A stretch of DNA of 64,000 nt from Listeria cornellensis FSL F6-0969 (GTDB taxonomy: Bacteria; Bacillota; Bacilli; Lactobacillales; Listeriaceae), in assembly GCF_000525855.1 (NCBI RefSeq), contig NZ_AODE01000042.1:1-64000 (forward strand), written 5' to 3'. This document shows, in pieces, positions 1-10,275 of this stretch (positions within the stretch are counted from its first letter, which is position 1; every line of letters starts with the position of its first letter). Below the pieces are notes generated by a model, which saw nothing but the letters and a program-made list of their open reading frames with translations, made no database searches and was not told the DNA's origin. The position numbers and the translations under genes were made by a program.

Positions 1-585
1 CTAGAGCACGCGACAGGAGATATTGTGACATTCGGCGATGATGATTGTTGGTATGCTCACGACACCTTCCAGCATGTGGTAGAAGCCTTTCAGAGGGGGA
101 AAGAAGTTATTAGCTTGACAATGTATGATCCAGAACAGCAGAAATTTGGTCGAGCGCAAAAAATAAAGACTAGTCGTTATTTAACAAAACGCGAGCTAAT
201 GAGCCGTTCTTCGATTGAAGTTTTTGTGAAGCGGGCGTGTTTGGAGAAGAATGAGGCTGGTCCAGCTATCCGTTTTGATGAAGCGTTTGGGCTCGGTGCA
301 ACCTATGTCTCTGGTGAGGAAAATATCTTTTTGGTCGATTTGTTTCGGCAGGGATATCGGACGTATTTTCACCCGGAATGGTTGGTGTATCATGCTGTAC
401 AACCAAGAATAACAAGACTCACCAAAGCGCAAATATTGAGTAAAGGCCCGCTATTCAAGCGAATGTACAGTACACCGATAGCATTTTTACTCGTATCGCT
501 ATTTTATATCAAAAAGAAGCAAAAAAACTTATTCTGGGAAGTCCTAAAAGCAACGTGGGCTTACCAACCAAGAGGTGAACGTTAA
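1..585 (+). CDS. Glycosyltransferase family 2, 5' end outside window
   Basis: The reading frame is open to the first base of the window, so the N-terminus is missing and about 194 residues remain. It keeps the acidic metal-binding stretch TFGDDD near residue 10 and a later GEENIFLVDLFRQGY segment typical of GT-A fold family 2 enzymes, which transfer a sugar from a nucleotide donor to a growing surface glycan. A hydrophobic and basic C-terminal segment (AFLLVSLFYIKKKQK) may lie at the membrane. The next gene starts at its stop, so the two are probably cotranscribed in the teichoic-acid or polysaccharide operon. The acceptor and donor cannot be told. Confidence 0.8.
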   Translation, partial: LEHATGDIVTFGDDDCWYAHDTFQHVVEAFQRGKEVISLTMYDPEQQKFGRAQKIKTSRYLTKRELMSRSSIEVFVKRACLEKNEAGPAIRFDEAFGLGATYVSGEENIFLVDLFRQGYRTYFHPEWLVYHAVQPRITRLTKAQILSKGPLFKRMYSTPIAFLLVSLFYIKKKQKNLFWEVLKATWAYQPRGER

Positions 586-586
586 C

Positions 587-1873
587 GTGTATCAATGGAT
601 TTATAAACAAGGCGTTAAGCGGCGTAACCCACTGTTACCAGCAGCGGAACAATTTCTACAGGAAACCGACACATGGTCGCGAGTAGAACTGGAAGTCTAT
701 CAGTTGGAAAAATTACAAGAACTTGTACACTGGGCCTATGAAAACTCCGCTTATTACAAAAAACTGTTCGACGAGACTGGTATTCATCCCGACGATATTA
801 AAACATTAGAAGACCTCAAAATAATTCCCCCGATTACAAAAAAGATATTACTAGAAGAAAATGAAGCTATTCACGCAATGGCTGATTTTGACCGTTTAAT
901 CTTTTCAGAAACATCTGGCAGTACGGGATCACCGCTCATCTTTTACCGCAATTTAGAGTGGGATGCGAGACACCGCGCGGCAATTCATCGTGGTTATGAT
1001 TGGTATGGCATTAAACCCTGGCATCGTAATGGCTATTTCTGGGGCTACAATCTCGACGTGAAGAAGCACTGGAAATTAAAAATGATGGACAAATTGGTGA
1101 ACCGATTCCGCATTTTTTCCTATGAAACGAAGGATATCAATGCTTTTATAAAAAAATTAGAACGAGCCGATTACCTAGAAGGGTATTCCTCGATGATTTA
1201 CCACATCGCACAGAAAATTGAACGAGAAAAACTACCAATACGTGCAGATCTAAAAATGATTAAGGGTACTTCTGAGAAAATTTTTGACTCATACCAGCCG
1301 ACAGTAGAAAAAGTGTTTGGGCGTAAAATTATTAGTGAGTATGGCGCAACCGAGACAGGAATTATCGCATTCGAATGCCCAGATGGGAATATGCATATGA
1401 CGATGGAAAACGTTATTGTAGAGGTGATCGACGGAGAAATTTACGTGACGAATCTGTTTTCTAAATCATTTCCGATTATCCGGTACGCACTAGGTGATTA
1501 TGTCGAATTAGATACAGAAACCCAGTGTTCTTGCGGACGCGAGCATACGATTGTGAAATCAGTCATTGGACGCATTGGCAAAGAAATTGTGGGCGAGCAA
1601 GAAACGTATCCGAGTTTCATCTTTTATTACATTTTCAAAAACCTTGTGATGGATGGCGGAGAAGCGATCGCTTATCAAGTATTGCAACATAAGAAAGGAC
1701 ACCTTGAGTTTCGAATTGAACCTCATTTGAGTGAGCAGACACGAAGACGCTTAGAAGCTGAGATCGTGAAATATTTTACGACAGACGTGACCTATGAGAT
1801 AAGCGAAGGCGCCACATTTTATCGTGATGGCGGAAAATTAAAAGACTTTGTTTCGTTCATAGAAACAGTGTAG
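587..1873 (+). CDS. CapK/PaaK-like AMP-forming ligase family protein of a polysaccharide cluster
   Basis: About 428 residues. The AMP-binding motif SETSGSTGSP lies near residue 110 and EYGATETG near 260, as in phenylacetate-CoA ligase-like proteins; members within surface-glycan operons are called CapK and probably activate or attach a non-sugar acyl or amino substituent. A GTG codon exists at 575, but the AGAGG ribosome-binding site at 571-575 fits the GTG at 587, which I prefer. It sits between two glycosyltransferases. The family assignment is firm; the substrate and the role in decorating teichoic acid are inference. Confidence 0.78.
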   Translation: MYQWIYKQGVKRRNPLLPAAEQFLQETDTWSRVELEVYQLEKLQELVHWAYENSAYYKKLFDETGIHPDDIKTLEDLKIIPPITKKILLEENEAIHAMADFDRLIFSETSGSTGSPLIFYRNLEWDARHRAAIHRGYDWYGIKPWHRNGYFWGYNLDVKKHWKLKMMDKLVNRFRIFSYETKDINAFIKKLERADYLEGYSSMIYHIAQKIEREKLPIRADLKMIKGTSEKIFDSYQPTVEKVFGRKIISEYGATETGIIAFECPDGNMHMTMENVIVEVIDGEIYVTNLFSKSFPIIRYALGDYVELDTETQCSCGREHTIVKSVIGRIGKEIVGEQETYPSFIFYYIFKNLVMDGGEAIAYQVLQHKKGHLEFRIEPHLSEQTRRRLEAEIVKYFTTDVTYEISEGATFYRDGGKLKDFVSFIETV

Positions 1874-1887
1874 GAAAGGAGCGCGTC

Positions 1888-2866
1888 ATGACAGCGGCAA
1901 AAGTATCAATTATTATTCCAATTTATAACATTGAAAAATACGTGGAGCGTTGCCTGGATTCAATTCTAGCACAGAGTTATCAAAACTTTGAGGTACTTGC
2001 TGTAGATGATGGCTCAACAGATCATAGTGGGATGCTATTGAAACGTTACGTGGACCAAGATACACGTGTTTCAATCATCCAAAAGCCGAATGGCGGACAA
2101 GCTAGCGCTAGAAACTTGGCACTGACACAAGCAAGTGGTGATTACATTTTGATGATTGACGGTGACGATTATATTTTGCCAAATCTGCTTGAAAAATGTG
2201 TCGCAGAATTAGAAAAAGGTGCCGATATGGTCGTATTTGATTATCTATCGCTTGATAAAAAGAAGCAGAAACACTACGTGAGTGTTGGAAGTTCACCGAT
2301 TACAGCAAGCACTGCACCGTGGAATAAAATGTATGCCGCACATCTATGGAAAGACACCTTTTTCCCAGAAGGTTATTGGTACGAAGATTTAGGTGTGGTT
2401 CCCTTTCTACTTTTAAAATCTCAAAAAACTTGCAAAATTAACGAAGCATTCTATGTATACGATCAATCACGAGAAGATTCCCAGACGAATACAATTAGCT
2501 TAGCGCGCTACCTCGATATTTTAGCTGTTCTTGACTACTTGAAACAACAAGTTGGAAGGTTGCCAGAAGCGCATACAACTATGATTTCTGGCATGTATTT
2601 GGAGCAATTGGGCTACGTGATGACATTAAATAAAAGTCGAAATATCCAAAATAAAAAAGAACGGCAGGCATTTCTAAAAAAAAATGCAGCAAGAGCTAGA
2701 AAAAGCATGCCCCAACTGGTACAGCATCACACATAAACCAGAAAATGCAAAATTGAAAATCATGCGTCGAATGGCAATGCGCTCTTATTTTAAAGGTCAT
2801 TTCTCGCTAGGGGACATGTTTTATATATGGCCGAAAAAACTAAAAGAGATCGGAGCTAGAGAATGA
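1888..2866 (+). CDS. Glycosyltransferase family 2 (frameshifted in the assembly)
   Basis: The N-terminal half is a clear GT2 domain: VSIIIPIYNIEKYVERCLDS at the start, then DDGSTD and the DGDDYI metal-binding site. The frame is lost in an A9 tract at 2676-2684. With eight A the protein continues through MQQELEKACPNWY and stops at 2866, overlapping the next gene by 4 bases, which gives about 325 residues, normal for the family. A GGAAAGGAG ribosome-binding site precedes the ATG. It probably adds a sugar or glycerol-phosphate branch in teichoic-acid assembly at the cytoplasmic face. The indel is probably an assembly error. Confidence 0.8.
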
Positions 2867-4017
2867 AATTAATCATGAACTGCTTGCTTGCCTTATTCCG
2901 TTTATTCCCGGTAAAGAATATCATGCTTCTCGAAAGTATGTCTGGATTTCAAGATAACTCAAAAGCACTTTTTGAAGAGATGATGCTGCAGAAAATAAAC
3001 GAGAAATACAAAATGATTTGGTTTGTAGCCGATCTAGATATGGTAAAAAATCAAGACTATCCAAATGTTCGCTTTATGAAAAAATCAGGCATCACAAGAA
3101 AATCATTGCGATACCTCTATTACAACTGCGTCGCGAAATACTGTTTTTATACACATGAAGTACTAGGATATCGTACAGATGATAAGCAAATCCGCTTTTT
3201 CCTCACACACGGTACACCTTTAAAGGACAGTCGCGGATGCTTTGGGCCAACAGAAAATCACACGTACATTTTGGCCACGTCTGATTTTGCAGCGGAACTA
3301 CGCGCAACATCATTGCTTGGCGGTGCCGAGAAAATGCAAGTGCTAGGCTTCCCGCGCAATGACAAGATGTTTCGCGAAGACACAGGGACAGAAAAATTCC
3401 TCGCGAAGAATGAATATAAGAAGCTAATTGTCTGGTTACCAACGTTTAAACATATAAATAACAGTGATCGTGTTGATTTTGCAAGAGATAGCGACCAAGA
3501 TATATCACTGATGAGCCCCACTTTTTTCAAGACATTAAATGAAAAATTAGCAGCGACAGAGACACTGCTAATCATCAAATTCCATCCAAATCAAGACCTT
3601 CGATTCGTGTCCTTCTACGATTTATCGCATATTGTCACGCTATCCAACCAGAAAATGCTGCAAGAACGCATCGATTTATATGCCTTGCTCGGAAAGTCGG
3701 ATGCGCTAATCACGGATTTCTCCTCGGTCTATTTTGACTACTTACTGCTGAATAAACCGATTGGATTTGAACTGGCAGACATGAATAACTACAACTCAGG
3801 GCGCGGTTTTCTCGTCGATGAACCGCTAGACTATATGCCTGGTGCTAAAATTTATGACGAAACAGGATTCTTACAATTCATCCATCAAATTGCGCGAAAC
3901 GAAGACGATCACGTACTCGAACGCGCCAAGTTATGCACGAAAATGAATCACCATCACGATAATAAATCAGCTAAACGAATCTTGAAATTCTTGAAATTGG
4001 ACGGTGAGCACACATGA
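2863..4017 (+). CDS. CDP-glycerol glycerophosphotransferase (TagB/TagF family)
   Basis: 384 residues. Family hallmarks are visible: FFLTHGTPLKD, the HPN of IIKFHPNQDL, and the C-terminal LITDFSSVYFDYLLLNKP donor-binding stretch. Such enzymes transfer glycerol-phosphate from CDP-glycerol to lipid-linked precursors during wall teichoic-acid synthesis. The length is that of a single-domain primase-type (TagB-like) enzyme rather than a full TagF polymerase. The start codon overlaps the end of the preceding glycosyltransferase, and its stop overlaps the ATG of the adjacent tagD-like gene, which makes the CDP-glycerol donor, so the pair is functionally coherent. I cannot tell whether it primes or polymerises. 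Confidence 0.85.
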   Translation: MKLIMNCLLALFRLFPVKNIMLLESMSGFQDNSKALFEEMMLQKINEKYKMIWFVADLDMVKNQDYPNVRFMKKSGITRKSLRYLYYNCVAKYCFYTHEVLGYRTDDKQIRFFLTHGTPLKDSRGCFGPTENHTYILATSDFAAELRATSLLGGAEKMQVLGFPRNDKMFREDTGTEKFLAKNEYKKLIVWLPTFKHINNSDRVDFARDSDQDISLMSPTFFKTLNEKLAATETLLIIKFHPNQDLRFVSFYDLSHIVTLSNQKMLQERIDLYALLGKSDALITDFSSVYFDYLLLNKPIGFELADMNNYNSGRGFLVDEPLDYMPGAKIYDETGFLQFIHQIARNEDDHVLERAKLCTKMNHHHDNKSAKRILKFLKLDGEHT

Positions 4018-4446
4018 AAAAATATAAACTAGGCTATACATCCGGTGTTTTCGATCTTTTCCACATCGGTCACCTCAACATTTTAAAAAAAAGCGAAAGC
4101 GCAGTGTGACCACTTAATCGTAGCGGTGAGCACAGATGAACTCGTTCAGAGCTATAAAAATAAAACACCAGTCATCCCGCACGCCGAACGAATGGAAATC
4201 GTAAAATCTATCACGTTCGTCGATGAAGTTGTGGCACAAACGAACCGCGATAAAGTCGCCGCGATGGAAAAACACCAATTTGATGTTATGTTTGTTGGTT
4301 CCGATTGGAAAGGCAACGTATTATTCACCGAAACCGAACGAATTTTTAACGAAAATGGTGTCGAGGTCGTCTATTTTCCCTACACGAGCAACACGTCTTC
4401 CACTTTGCTAACCGAAGTTCTCACTAAAATAGCCCAGCCAAATTAA
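4014..4446 (+). CDS. tagD: Glycerol-3-phosphate cytidylyltransferase (frameshifted in the assembly)
   Basis: It starts with ATG overlapping the previous stop (ATGA). The N-terminus GYTSGVFDLFHIGHLNIL holds the nucleotidyltransferase HIGH signature (HIGH near residue 18). The frame breaks in an A8 tract at 4085-4092. With seven A it reads LKKAKAQCDHLIVAVSTDE and runs to 4446, about 143 residues, slightly longer than TagD of Bacillus. The enzyme makes CDP-glycerol from CTP and glycerol-3-phosphate, the donor used by the upstream TagB-like protein. All downstream motifs (SDWKGN, ending TSSTLL) are intact, so this is probably a sequencing indel. Confidence 0.85.
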
Positions 4447-4469
4447 AACATGGAGATGAGTTAAAATAC

Positions 4470-5879
4470 ATGAGTAGTAAATATAAAAAATTATTTCAAA
4501 ATACCGTCCTGTTCTCGATTGGGAGTATGGGAAGCAAGTTTATCAGTTTACTACTTGTCGTGGTTTTCACTCATCATTTAAACCCACAAGAATATGGTGA
4601 AGTAGAACTTATATCGGTCATTATCAACCTCTGTTTACCATTTGTAACACTCTCAATTTATGATGCTGTTTTGCGATTTGTGATGAAAGACAACGAGAAT
4701 AAAGGGAGCGTTTTGCTGAATGGGCTTGCGATATGCGCCGTCGTTGGGCTCACTTTTATAGCCGGAAGTGTGGTCGGTATTTTCTTTTTCGGATTAGAAA
4801 TAAATACACTCGTGATTGCCGCGATTATTTTTGCCCAGTCAATTAACCTTGTGTTTGCCCAATATGCACGCGGGACAGGCCGCATCAAATTGTATGTCGT
4901 CAACGGGTTGCTTACAGCTATTCTGATTTTCGGCATCGTTAGCGTTTTGCTGGTTTACTTCCATGTAGGCATCATGGGTTATTTTATCGGTATGGTGATT
5001 TCTTTCTCCATCAGTAACGTCATTCTGTTTTGCTTCAGTGGAAACATCGCTGAAACGCTTGCAAAAGCACCATGGGATCGCGAGTTGATGAAACGCATGC
5101 TACTGTATAGTCTGCCACTTATCCCGAATACCCTCATGTTTTGGGTTATGGATACGTCCGACCGCCTGCTGATTCAATCTTTCCTCGGGCTTGCTGCAAA
5201 TGGCTACTACGCTGTTGCTAATAAAATTCCAGTCATTCTAAATACACTCAGTTCCATTTTTATGCAAGCTTGGCAACTAACGGCGATTGAAGAAGGCGAG
5301 CAAAAAGATCGAGATCGTTTTTATTCGAGTGTGTTCAACGCGCTTTCCTCCTTCATGATCATCATCAGCGCCTTGATTCTATGCGTTTTAAAATGGGGGT
5401 TTGGCATCGGGCTTGGAAGCGAATTTTACGAAGCGTGGAAGTTTGTTCCAATTCAATTGTTTGCCGTTATTTTCGCCAGTTTTTCAAGTTTCCTCGGTGT
5501 GATTTACGCGGTACAAATGAGAACCAATCAAGTATTCATCACATCTTTTGTTGGGGGGGCACTAAACATCGGGCTCAATCTCTTGCTCATCCCACGAATC
5601 GGTCTATACGGCGCGGCAATTGCGACTACCATTAGTTTTCTCTCTGTCTGGATTGTGCGCTTACTACAAACGAGAAAATACGTCAAAATACGCATCAATT
5701 TCCTAACCCTTATTTCCGCATTAGCCGTACTCGCAATTCAAGCGCTATTCTTATATCAAACCAGAGTTCCAGACCTACTTACAAACACACTAGCCGTGAG
5801 CGCGATATTCCTAATCAATCTCCGAAATATCCAATTTATGATGCAAAATTTATTAACAAAAAAAACGAAGAAAGAGTGA
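4470..5879 (+). CDS. Polysaccharide flippase (Wzx/MVF-type membrane exporter)
   Basis: 469 residues, with about twelve to fourteen hydrophobic helices across the whole length and the polysaccharide-biosynthesis N-terminus typical of the MATE/PST superfamily. These proteins flip undecaprenyl-linked glycan units across the cytoplasmic membrane. It lies after tagD and just before an epimerase, which supports a role in export of the glycan built by this operon; teichoic acids usually use the ABC exporter TagGH instead, so the cluster may make a second polymer. An A8 tract sits near the 3' end (about 5858-5865), so the last few residues may be misread. Confidence 0.82.
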   Translation: MSSKYKKLFQNTVLFSIGSMGSKFISLLLVVVFTHHLNPQEYGEVELISVIINLCLPFVTLSIYDAVLRFVMKDNENKGSVLLNGLAICAVVGLTFIAGSVVGIFFFGLEINTLVIAAIIFAQSINLVFAQYARGTGRIKLYVVNGLLTAILIFGIVSVLLVYFHVGIMGYFIGMVISFSISNVILFCFSGNIAETLAKAPWDRELMKRMLLYSLPLIPNTLMFWVMDTSDRLLIQSFLGLAANGYYAVANKIPVILNTLSSIFMQAWQLTAIEEGEQKDRDRFYSSVFNALSSFMIIISALILCVLKWGFGIGLGSEFYEAWKFVPIQLFAVIFASFSSFLGVIYAVQMRTNQVFITSFVGGALNIGLNLLLIPRIGLYGAAIATTISFLSVWIVRLLQTRKYVKIRINFLTLISALAVLAIQALFLYQTRVPDLLTNTLAVSAIFLINLRNIQFMMQNLLTKKTKKE

Positions 5880-5885
5880 TGTAGC

Positions 5886-6869
5886 ATGAGTTTAAAAACA
5901 GTTTTAGTGACAGGTGGCGCAGGTTTTATTGGAGGACATTTGGTCGAACGATTACTGGAAAAATATCATGTCGTCGTGATGGACAACCTAAGCACAGGAA
6001 AAATATCCAATTTACCACAACATCCCCAGTTAGATTTTGTATTTGGCGATGTCAGTAAGGAAGAAGATGTTACGCGTGTTTTTGAAGCCTCTACCTTCAC
6101 CTACGTATACCATTTAGCAGCCATTGCGAGCGTTGCCGCATCCATCGAGAAGCCGTTAGAGACCCATCAAACGAATATGGACGGGACAATCCATCTACTA
6201 AACGCCGCCAAAAAACAAACCGATACTATTCAAAAATTTGTTTTCGCATCATCGGCTGCAGTGTATGGTAGTGAACCAACCCTTCCAAAACGAGAAAACT
6301 CGGTCATTGCGCCTATCACACCGTACGGCATTGATAAACTAGCCTCTGAAAGCTATGTTATCTCCTACAGTCACCTATTCGGGCTCAAAACAAGTGCGGC
6401 TCGATTCTTCAACGTTTACGGACCACGACAAAACCCAGCATCACCCTATTCAGGAGTTCTTTCCATTTTGACAAATTGCATCCAGCGAGTGGTGGCAGGG
6501 GATGAAACAGCAACATTTACTTTATACGGCGATGGCTCACAAGTCCGCGATTTTGTGTACGTAGACGATATTGTGAACGGCTTGATTTTACTAGCAGAAT
6601 CAGTAGAAAGCGAATCCGAAGTATTTAATATTGCCTCCGATGAAAGCCATACACTCCTTGAAGTCATCGCGATGTATGAAGCTATTGTAGACAAAAAGCT
6701 CCCGTTAACGTATAAAAATGCAAGAGCAGGGGATATTCATAAATCCTACGCTGATATCAACAAAATAAAAGCGATCGGTTACAAGCCAACAAACACATTA
6801 AAAATGGGATTGAGCAAGTATAATCAGCATGAAATGGAGCAAGCTAAACAACCTATTGGTATGTCTTAA
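5886..6869 (+). CDS. NAD-dependent sugar epimerase (UDP-glucose 4-epimerase-like SDR)
   Basis: 327 residues of an extended SDR. The nucleotide-binding motif GGAGFIGGH is at residues 10-18, a serine region SSAAVYG near 122, and the catalytic Tyr147-x3-Lys151 pair in PYGIDK. VRDFVYVDDIV is typical of the GalE/RmlB/WcaG group. It would interconvert nucleotide sugars for the preceding transferases. It starts 6 bases after the flippase stop and is the last gene of the operon, followed by a hairpin at 6901-6952. The exact substrate (UDP-Glc/Gal or HexNAc) is not readable from sequence. Confidence 0.85.
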   Translation: MSLKTVLVTGGAGFIGGHLVERLLEKYHVVVMDNLSTGKISNLPQHPQLDFVFGDVSKEEDVTRVFEASTFTYVYHLAAIASVAASIEKPLETHQTNMDGTIHLLNAAKKQTDTIQKFVFASSAAVYGSEPTLPKRENSVIAPITPYGIDKLASESYVISYSHLFGLKTSAARFFNVYGPRQNPASPYSGVLSILTNCIQRVVAGDETATFTLYGDGSQVRDFVYVDDIVNGLILLAESVESESEVFNIASDESHTLLEVIAMYEAIVDKKLPLTYKNARAGDIHKSYADINKIKAIGYKPTNTLKMGLSKYNQHEMEQAKQPIGMS

Positions 6870-6900
6870 ATTGACAAATAGAATAAATCAAATAATAAAA

Positions 6901-6952
6901 AGGCCCCTCGGTAGAAATTAGTGATTTCACTAAAATACTACCGCAGGGGTAT
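6901..6952. terminator. Nested hairpin terminator between convergent genes
   Basis: Outer arms CCCCT-GGTAG and CTACC-AGGGG enclose an inner hairpin TTAGTG/CACTAA. Read on the minus strand it is followed by CCTTTTTATT, so it best terminates the minus-strand gene at 6990-8077; it can also serve the epimerase end. Confidence 0.65.
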
Positions 6953-6989
6953 TTGCACGAATGCTATCAATTATTTGATAGAGTAAATT

Positions 6990-8077
6990 TTATAGACCCA
7001 TTATGTGTTTTGCAGCGCCAGTTAAGATTTGACCATCGCTTGTTTTGTACTCCATAATCACACCGTCACCTTTTTGGAATTCGGCTTTGGAAATTATATA
7101 CTTTTGTGTTCCAGCTTCTGTCGGAGCTCCTATTACGCCGATTGTTTTTATGATTTGACCACGTTGATTCATGATTTCTAAATGCATTGTTGCATCTTTG
7201 TAAACCTCAGTTAGTGCGTAAGTGATAATATAGTTTTCACCAGAGGCAGTAAATTTTAGAGTGGTAAATGCGTTAGAAAAATCAGGGAGTTCTGGTGTTT
7301 CTGGCTCTAGCGGAATACTTGGCACAGTTGAAGGCTCTGTCTTGGGGTTAATAATATGCTGAGCTAGACCTGTTAAAACTTGACCATCTTTTGTTCTGTA
7401 CTCTACAATGATACCATCATTTTTTTGGAATTCAGCTTTTGAAATCGTATATTTCTGTGTTCCAGTTTCTGTTGGAGCACCAATTTCACCGATTGTTTTT
7501 ATAATTTGACCACGTTGATTCATGATTTCTAAATGCACTGTTGCACCTTCATAAATCTTGTTTAGTGTGTACGTCACAATATAGTCATCATCCAACGTGG
7601 TAACGTTTAAGTCTAATGCGCTAGAGAAATCAGGTAGGGCTGGTGTTTCTGGAATACTTGGCAATACAGGTTGGGGGGTTAATAATATGCATAGCTAAAC
7701 CTGATAGTTTATTTTTTCCCTCTCTATATTCAACAATAATACCATCACCTTTTTTAAACGCTGATTGAGCGATTACAAATGTGTATGTTCCCTTTTTTTT
7801 GAGGCTTGTTAATTGCACCAATCGATTTTATCTGCTGTCCTCTTTGATTTATAATATTCAGGTGGACTGTTCCTGAAGGGGTAACATTTGCGAGCGTGTA
7901 ACTAACTACATAGTTGTCACCACTTGTGGCAATATCTAAATCTGTTAAATAAGATAATTGAGATGCTTCTACCTTCGTGCTTGTAGAATCAATTGTCCCA
8001 AGTAATGGTGCTGCTGAAAATGCAAACACAGTGGCACCTGCTGCTAAACTTAATTGTAACTTTTTTTTAATCGACAT
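6990..8077 (-). CDS. Secreted protein with three tandem ~95-residue repeats (two assembly frameshifts)
   Basis: I recognise no family. The chosen ATG at 8077 follows an AGAAGGAG ribosome-binding site. Residues 1-40 form a signal peptide (MSIKKKLQLSLAAGATVFAF..., cleavage probably before SQL). Three similar repeats follow, each with an IINQRGQ or IMNQRGQ box, an ...AQSAFKKGDG or SKAEFQKGDG box, and an end of the form GLAMHIINP, separated by proline-rich linkers (PSIPETPALPDF). The frame breaks in T8 at 7793-7800 and in G6 at 7673-7678; removing one base in each restores a 361-residue protein. There is no LPXTG and no binding domain I know, so it is probably released or wall-associated by an unknown route. 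Confidence 0.75.
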
Positions 8078-8106
8078 ATAAAAAACTCCTTCTATCATTT
8101 TATTAT

Positions 8107-8155
8107 GTACGTGAGAATAAATAACGCATATATTGCCTCACTTATTCTCATGTAC
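8107..8155. repeat. 14-bp inverted repeat upstream of the three-repeat secreted protein
   Basis: Arms at 8107-8120 and 8142-8155 (core GTGAGAATAA / TTATTCTCA) match at 13 of 14 positions and are separated by 21 bases. They lie 30-80 bases upstream of the ATG at 8077, so they could be an operator or a 5' UTR stem. No regulator is obvious next to it. Confidence 0.55.
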
Positions 8156-8282
8156 TCTAACTAGTATAAGTTAGATTTTTCAAGAACATGTTCTCTATTT
8201 TGTCGTTTACACATAAAAAGGGTTACATATTGGTGAATATGTTGCTGATTTTCGCTTCATTTGATCAATAGAATAGCAAGAC

Positions 8283-8337
8283 AAAAAAGCATACGGTTCG
8301 TAATCCCGATCATTGGGAAAATGAATCGTATGCTTTT
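8283..8337 (-). terminator. Terminator of the pucR-like gene
   Basis: Stem arms AAAAGCATACG / CGTATGC-TTTT with a short internal CCC/GGG stem. On the minus strand it is followed by a T run. It lies 8 bases downstream of the regulator's stop. Confidence 0.75.
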
Positions 8338-8344
8338 CGTGTAT

Positions 8345-9968
8345 TCAACCTTTCTTATCCGACAACAACAACGCCAACCGCAACTTAAGCGAAAAATCTG
8401 CATGTGTAATCGGATGATCCAGGAACGCCGCACATTTCGCAATTCTGTACTTCACCGTATTCCGATGAATATAAAGCTGTTTCGCCGTCTCCGTAATCTC
8501 ACACTGACAACTCAAATACACCTGCAACGTCCGCCGTAACTCCTGATGCATCTCATTTTGCGGGTAGGCCAGCGTCTTCAAGGTAAACAAACAAAAAATG
8601 CTGAATCTGCTCCACCGGAATAAACTGCATCAACTCCATAATACCCTTCGACTCATAAAAATGCACAAACGAGTGGTAGTGGTCCTTCTCACTTTGCCGA
8701 TACGTATCCACAGCCTCCATGTAAGAATAGTGAATCGAAGCCGTCTCATACACCTCGTTCCCCGCCGCAAACGAAATCGAAATCGGGAACAGCCGATCAA
8801 GCGCCATCTGAATCGCCACCAATCGCTCCTTCAACTCCGCCTCGTGTTGCTGCAACAAAATAATAAACTTATCCTCCGTCGGGTGCGGAAATATCAACGC
8901 ATTCTCAAAATTCCGATGCAATTCTCGCTCCAACCACTCATACGTCAGCGAATAAATCTCTTCCTGCAACGTCAAATTCTTCAGCGCCATCGAACTCTCA
9001 TCAATCCCCGCCACCAAACACCGATAATAATCCGATGGCAACAACCCATAACCTTTACCATAATCCAGCAAGTTCCGCGTATATTCCGCGTCATCCTCAC
9101 CTTTTTGCAACAACTTCGTGAAAAACTTCCCGCGCAAAGTCCGGTTACTTTCCGCCAATTTCTGATTCTTATAAATCGTAAACGAAATAATCGTGTTCGC
9201 CTGCTCAATCGCGAGCTGCGAGAACGGATAGGGGATCTGATCTGCCTTCAAAATAACTAGAAAATAAGGATAATACGTCGTCACTTTCACCGGAAAAACC
9301 GAAATTAATAACGTATCATTTTCCAGCAAAAACGTCATTTCACTCGAAAGCTCCGGCGTCTTTTTCAATTTCTCATGAATATCATCCAGCGTCGTCGCAT
9401 AACTCGGCTGTTTAAAATGCTGTGTGCTCGCCACAACCTCCAAAAACGGATTAATCAACACCACCGGCCGTTTCAAAATTCCACCCAAATTCTGAATCAG
9501 CGACTGTAGCGATGCGCCCTTAATCATCATTTTCGAAAACTTCTGCTGAATATCAATCGCATAATGGAATTTCTCCGTCTGATGATCCCAAATATAAGAC
9601 AACAACTGGTGCGAAATCGTTCCCAGCGTCACCGTGAGTGGAATCCGCAAAATCGGAAACTTCAACCGGTTCGCCGTCGCGATTACCATCGGATCTAATT
9701 TATCAATAAAGCGCCCCAACTTAATCCCGAGCCCTGCAGCCGGCAAACGATGCAAATCTTCAATCAATTTACAAAGCGCTTCCGGATCATTCTGAAAAGC
9801 CATCGCAGTTGTGAGCAAAAACGTATTTTTAGGTAAATAAGCAACAATATCAGGCGTCTCCGAAATCTCAATTGTATCGACCATATTTTCCAAGTCGGCC
9901 TCCGCATTGATCACTTCAATATTAGAAAACCTTGGCGTTAGTAACAGTTCAGACATCGTTGTCATTGT
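8345..9968 (-). CDS. pucR: PucR-family transcriptional regulator (frameshifted near 3' end)
   Basis: About 540 residues after removing one base near 8574-8581. The N-terminal ~120 residues are the PurC/PucR ligand-sensing domain (TPRFSNIEVINAEADLENMV...), then a GGDEF-like middle region, then the C-terminal helix-turn-helix ITETAKQLYIHRNTVKYRI, which defines the family. The start ATG at 9968 follows GGAAGGGG. Family members activate purine or allantoin degradation in response to allantoin-type signals. It is divergent from a PucG-like aminotransferase, which supports this role, and allantoinase and permease genes lie 9 kb away. The regulator of the latter is inferred, not shown. Confidence 0.82.
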
Positions 9969-10275
9969 AAAAACCCCTTCCATTGGCAGGACGAACAAGC
10001 ATCGGGCCACACCAAAGTTTAGTTCCCTCAATTGTACTATAGAAAGGCTCCGTTTGTCGTTAAAAAATATTGTTTACTATGGACAAAACACAACATCCTT
10101 TTCGTGCTAGTTGGCTAATGTTTCCCATTTAGAATTATCTTAAAATAAAAGCAGAAGCATAGCTATTGTGGCGGTCGGTCAATGGAGAGTGTATGATGAA
10201 TTCCCAAGTAATGTTGTGAATAAATATACATAAACGACCAGCTGCTCTTTTTTAATAACGAAGGAGGAACATAAT
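9969..10275. promoter_or_regulatory. Divergent control region of pucR and the aminotransferase
   Basis: This 307-bp region holds the ribosome-binding sites of both genes (GGAAGGGG on the minus strand, GAAGGAGG on the plus strand at about 10260-10267). A TTGGCTAA at 10111-10118 resembles half of the Bacillus PucR box (consensus ending TTGGTTAA). I see no strong sigma-A pair. The operator call is weak. Confidence 0.35.

Noticed and set aside
8598..9260. 220-codon plus-strand frame opposite pucR
   Set aside because: Low-complexity basic translation antisense to a clear gene; a codon-bias shadow.
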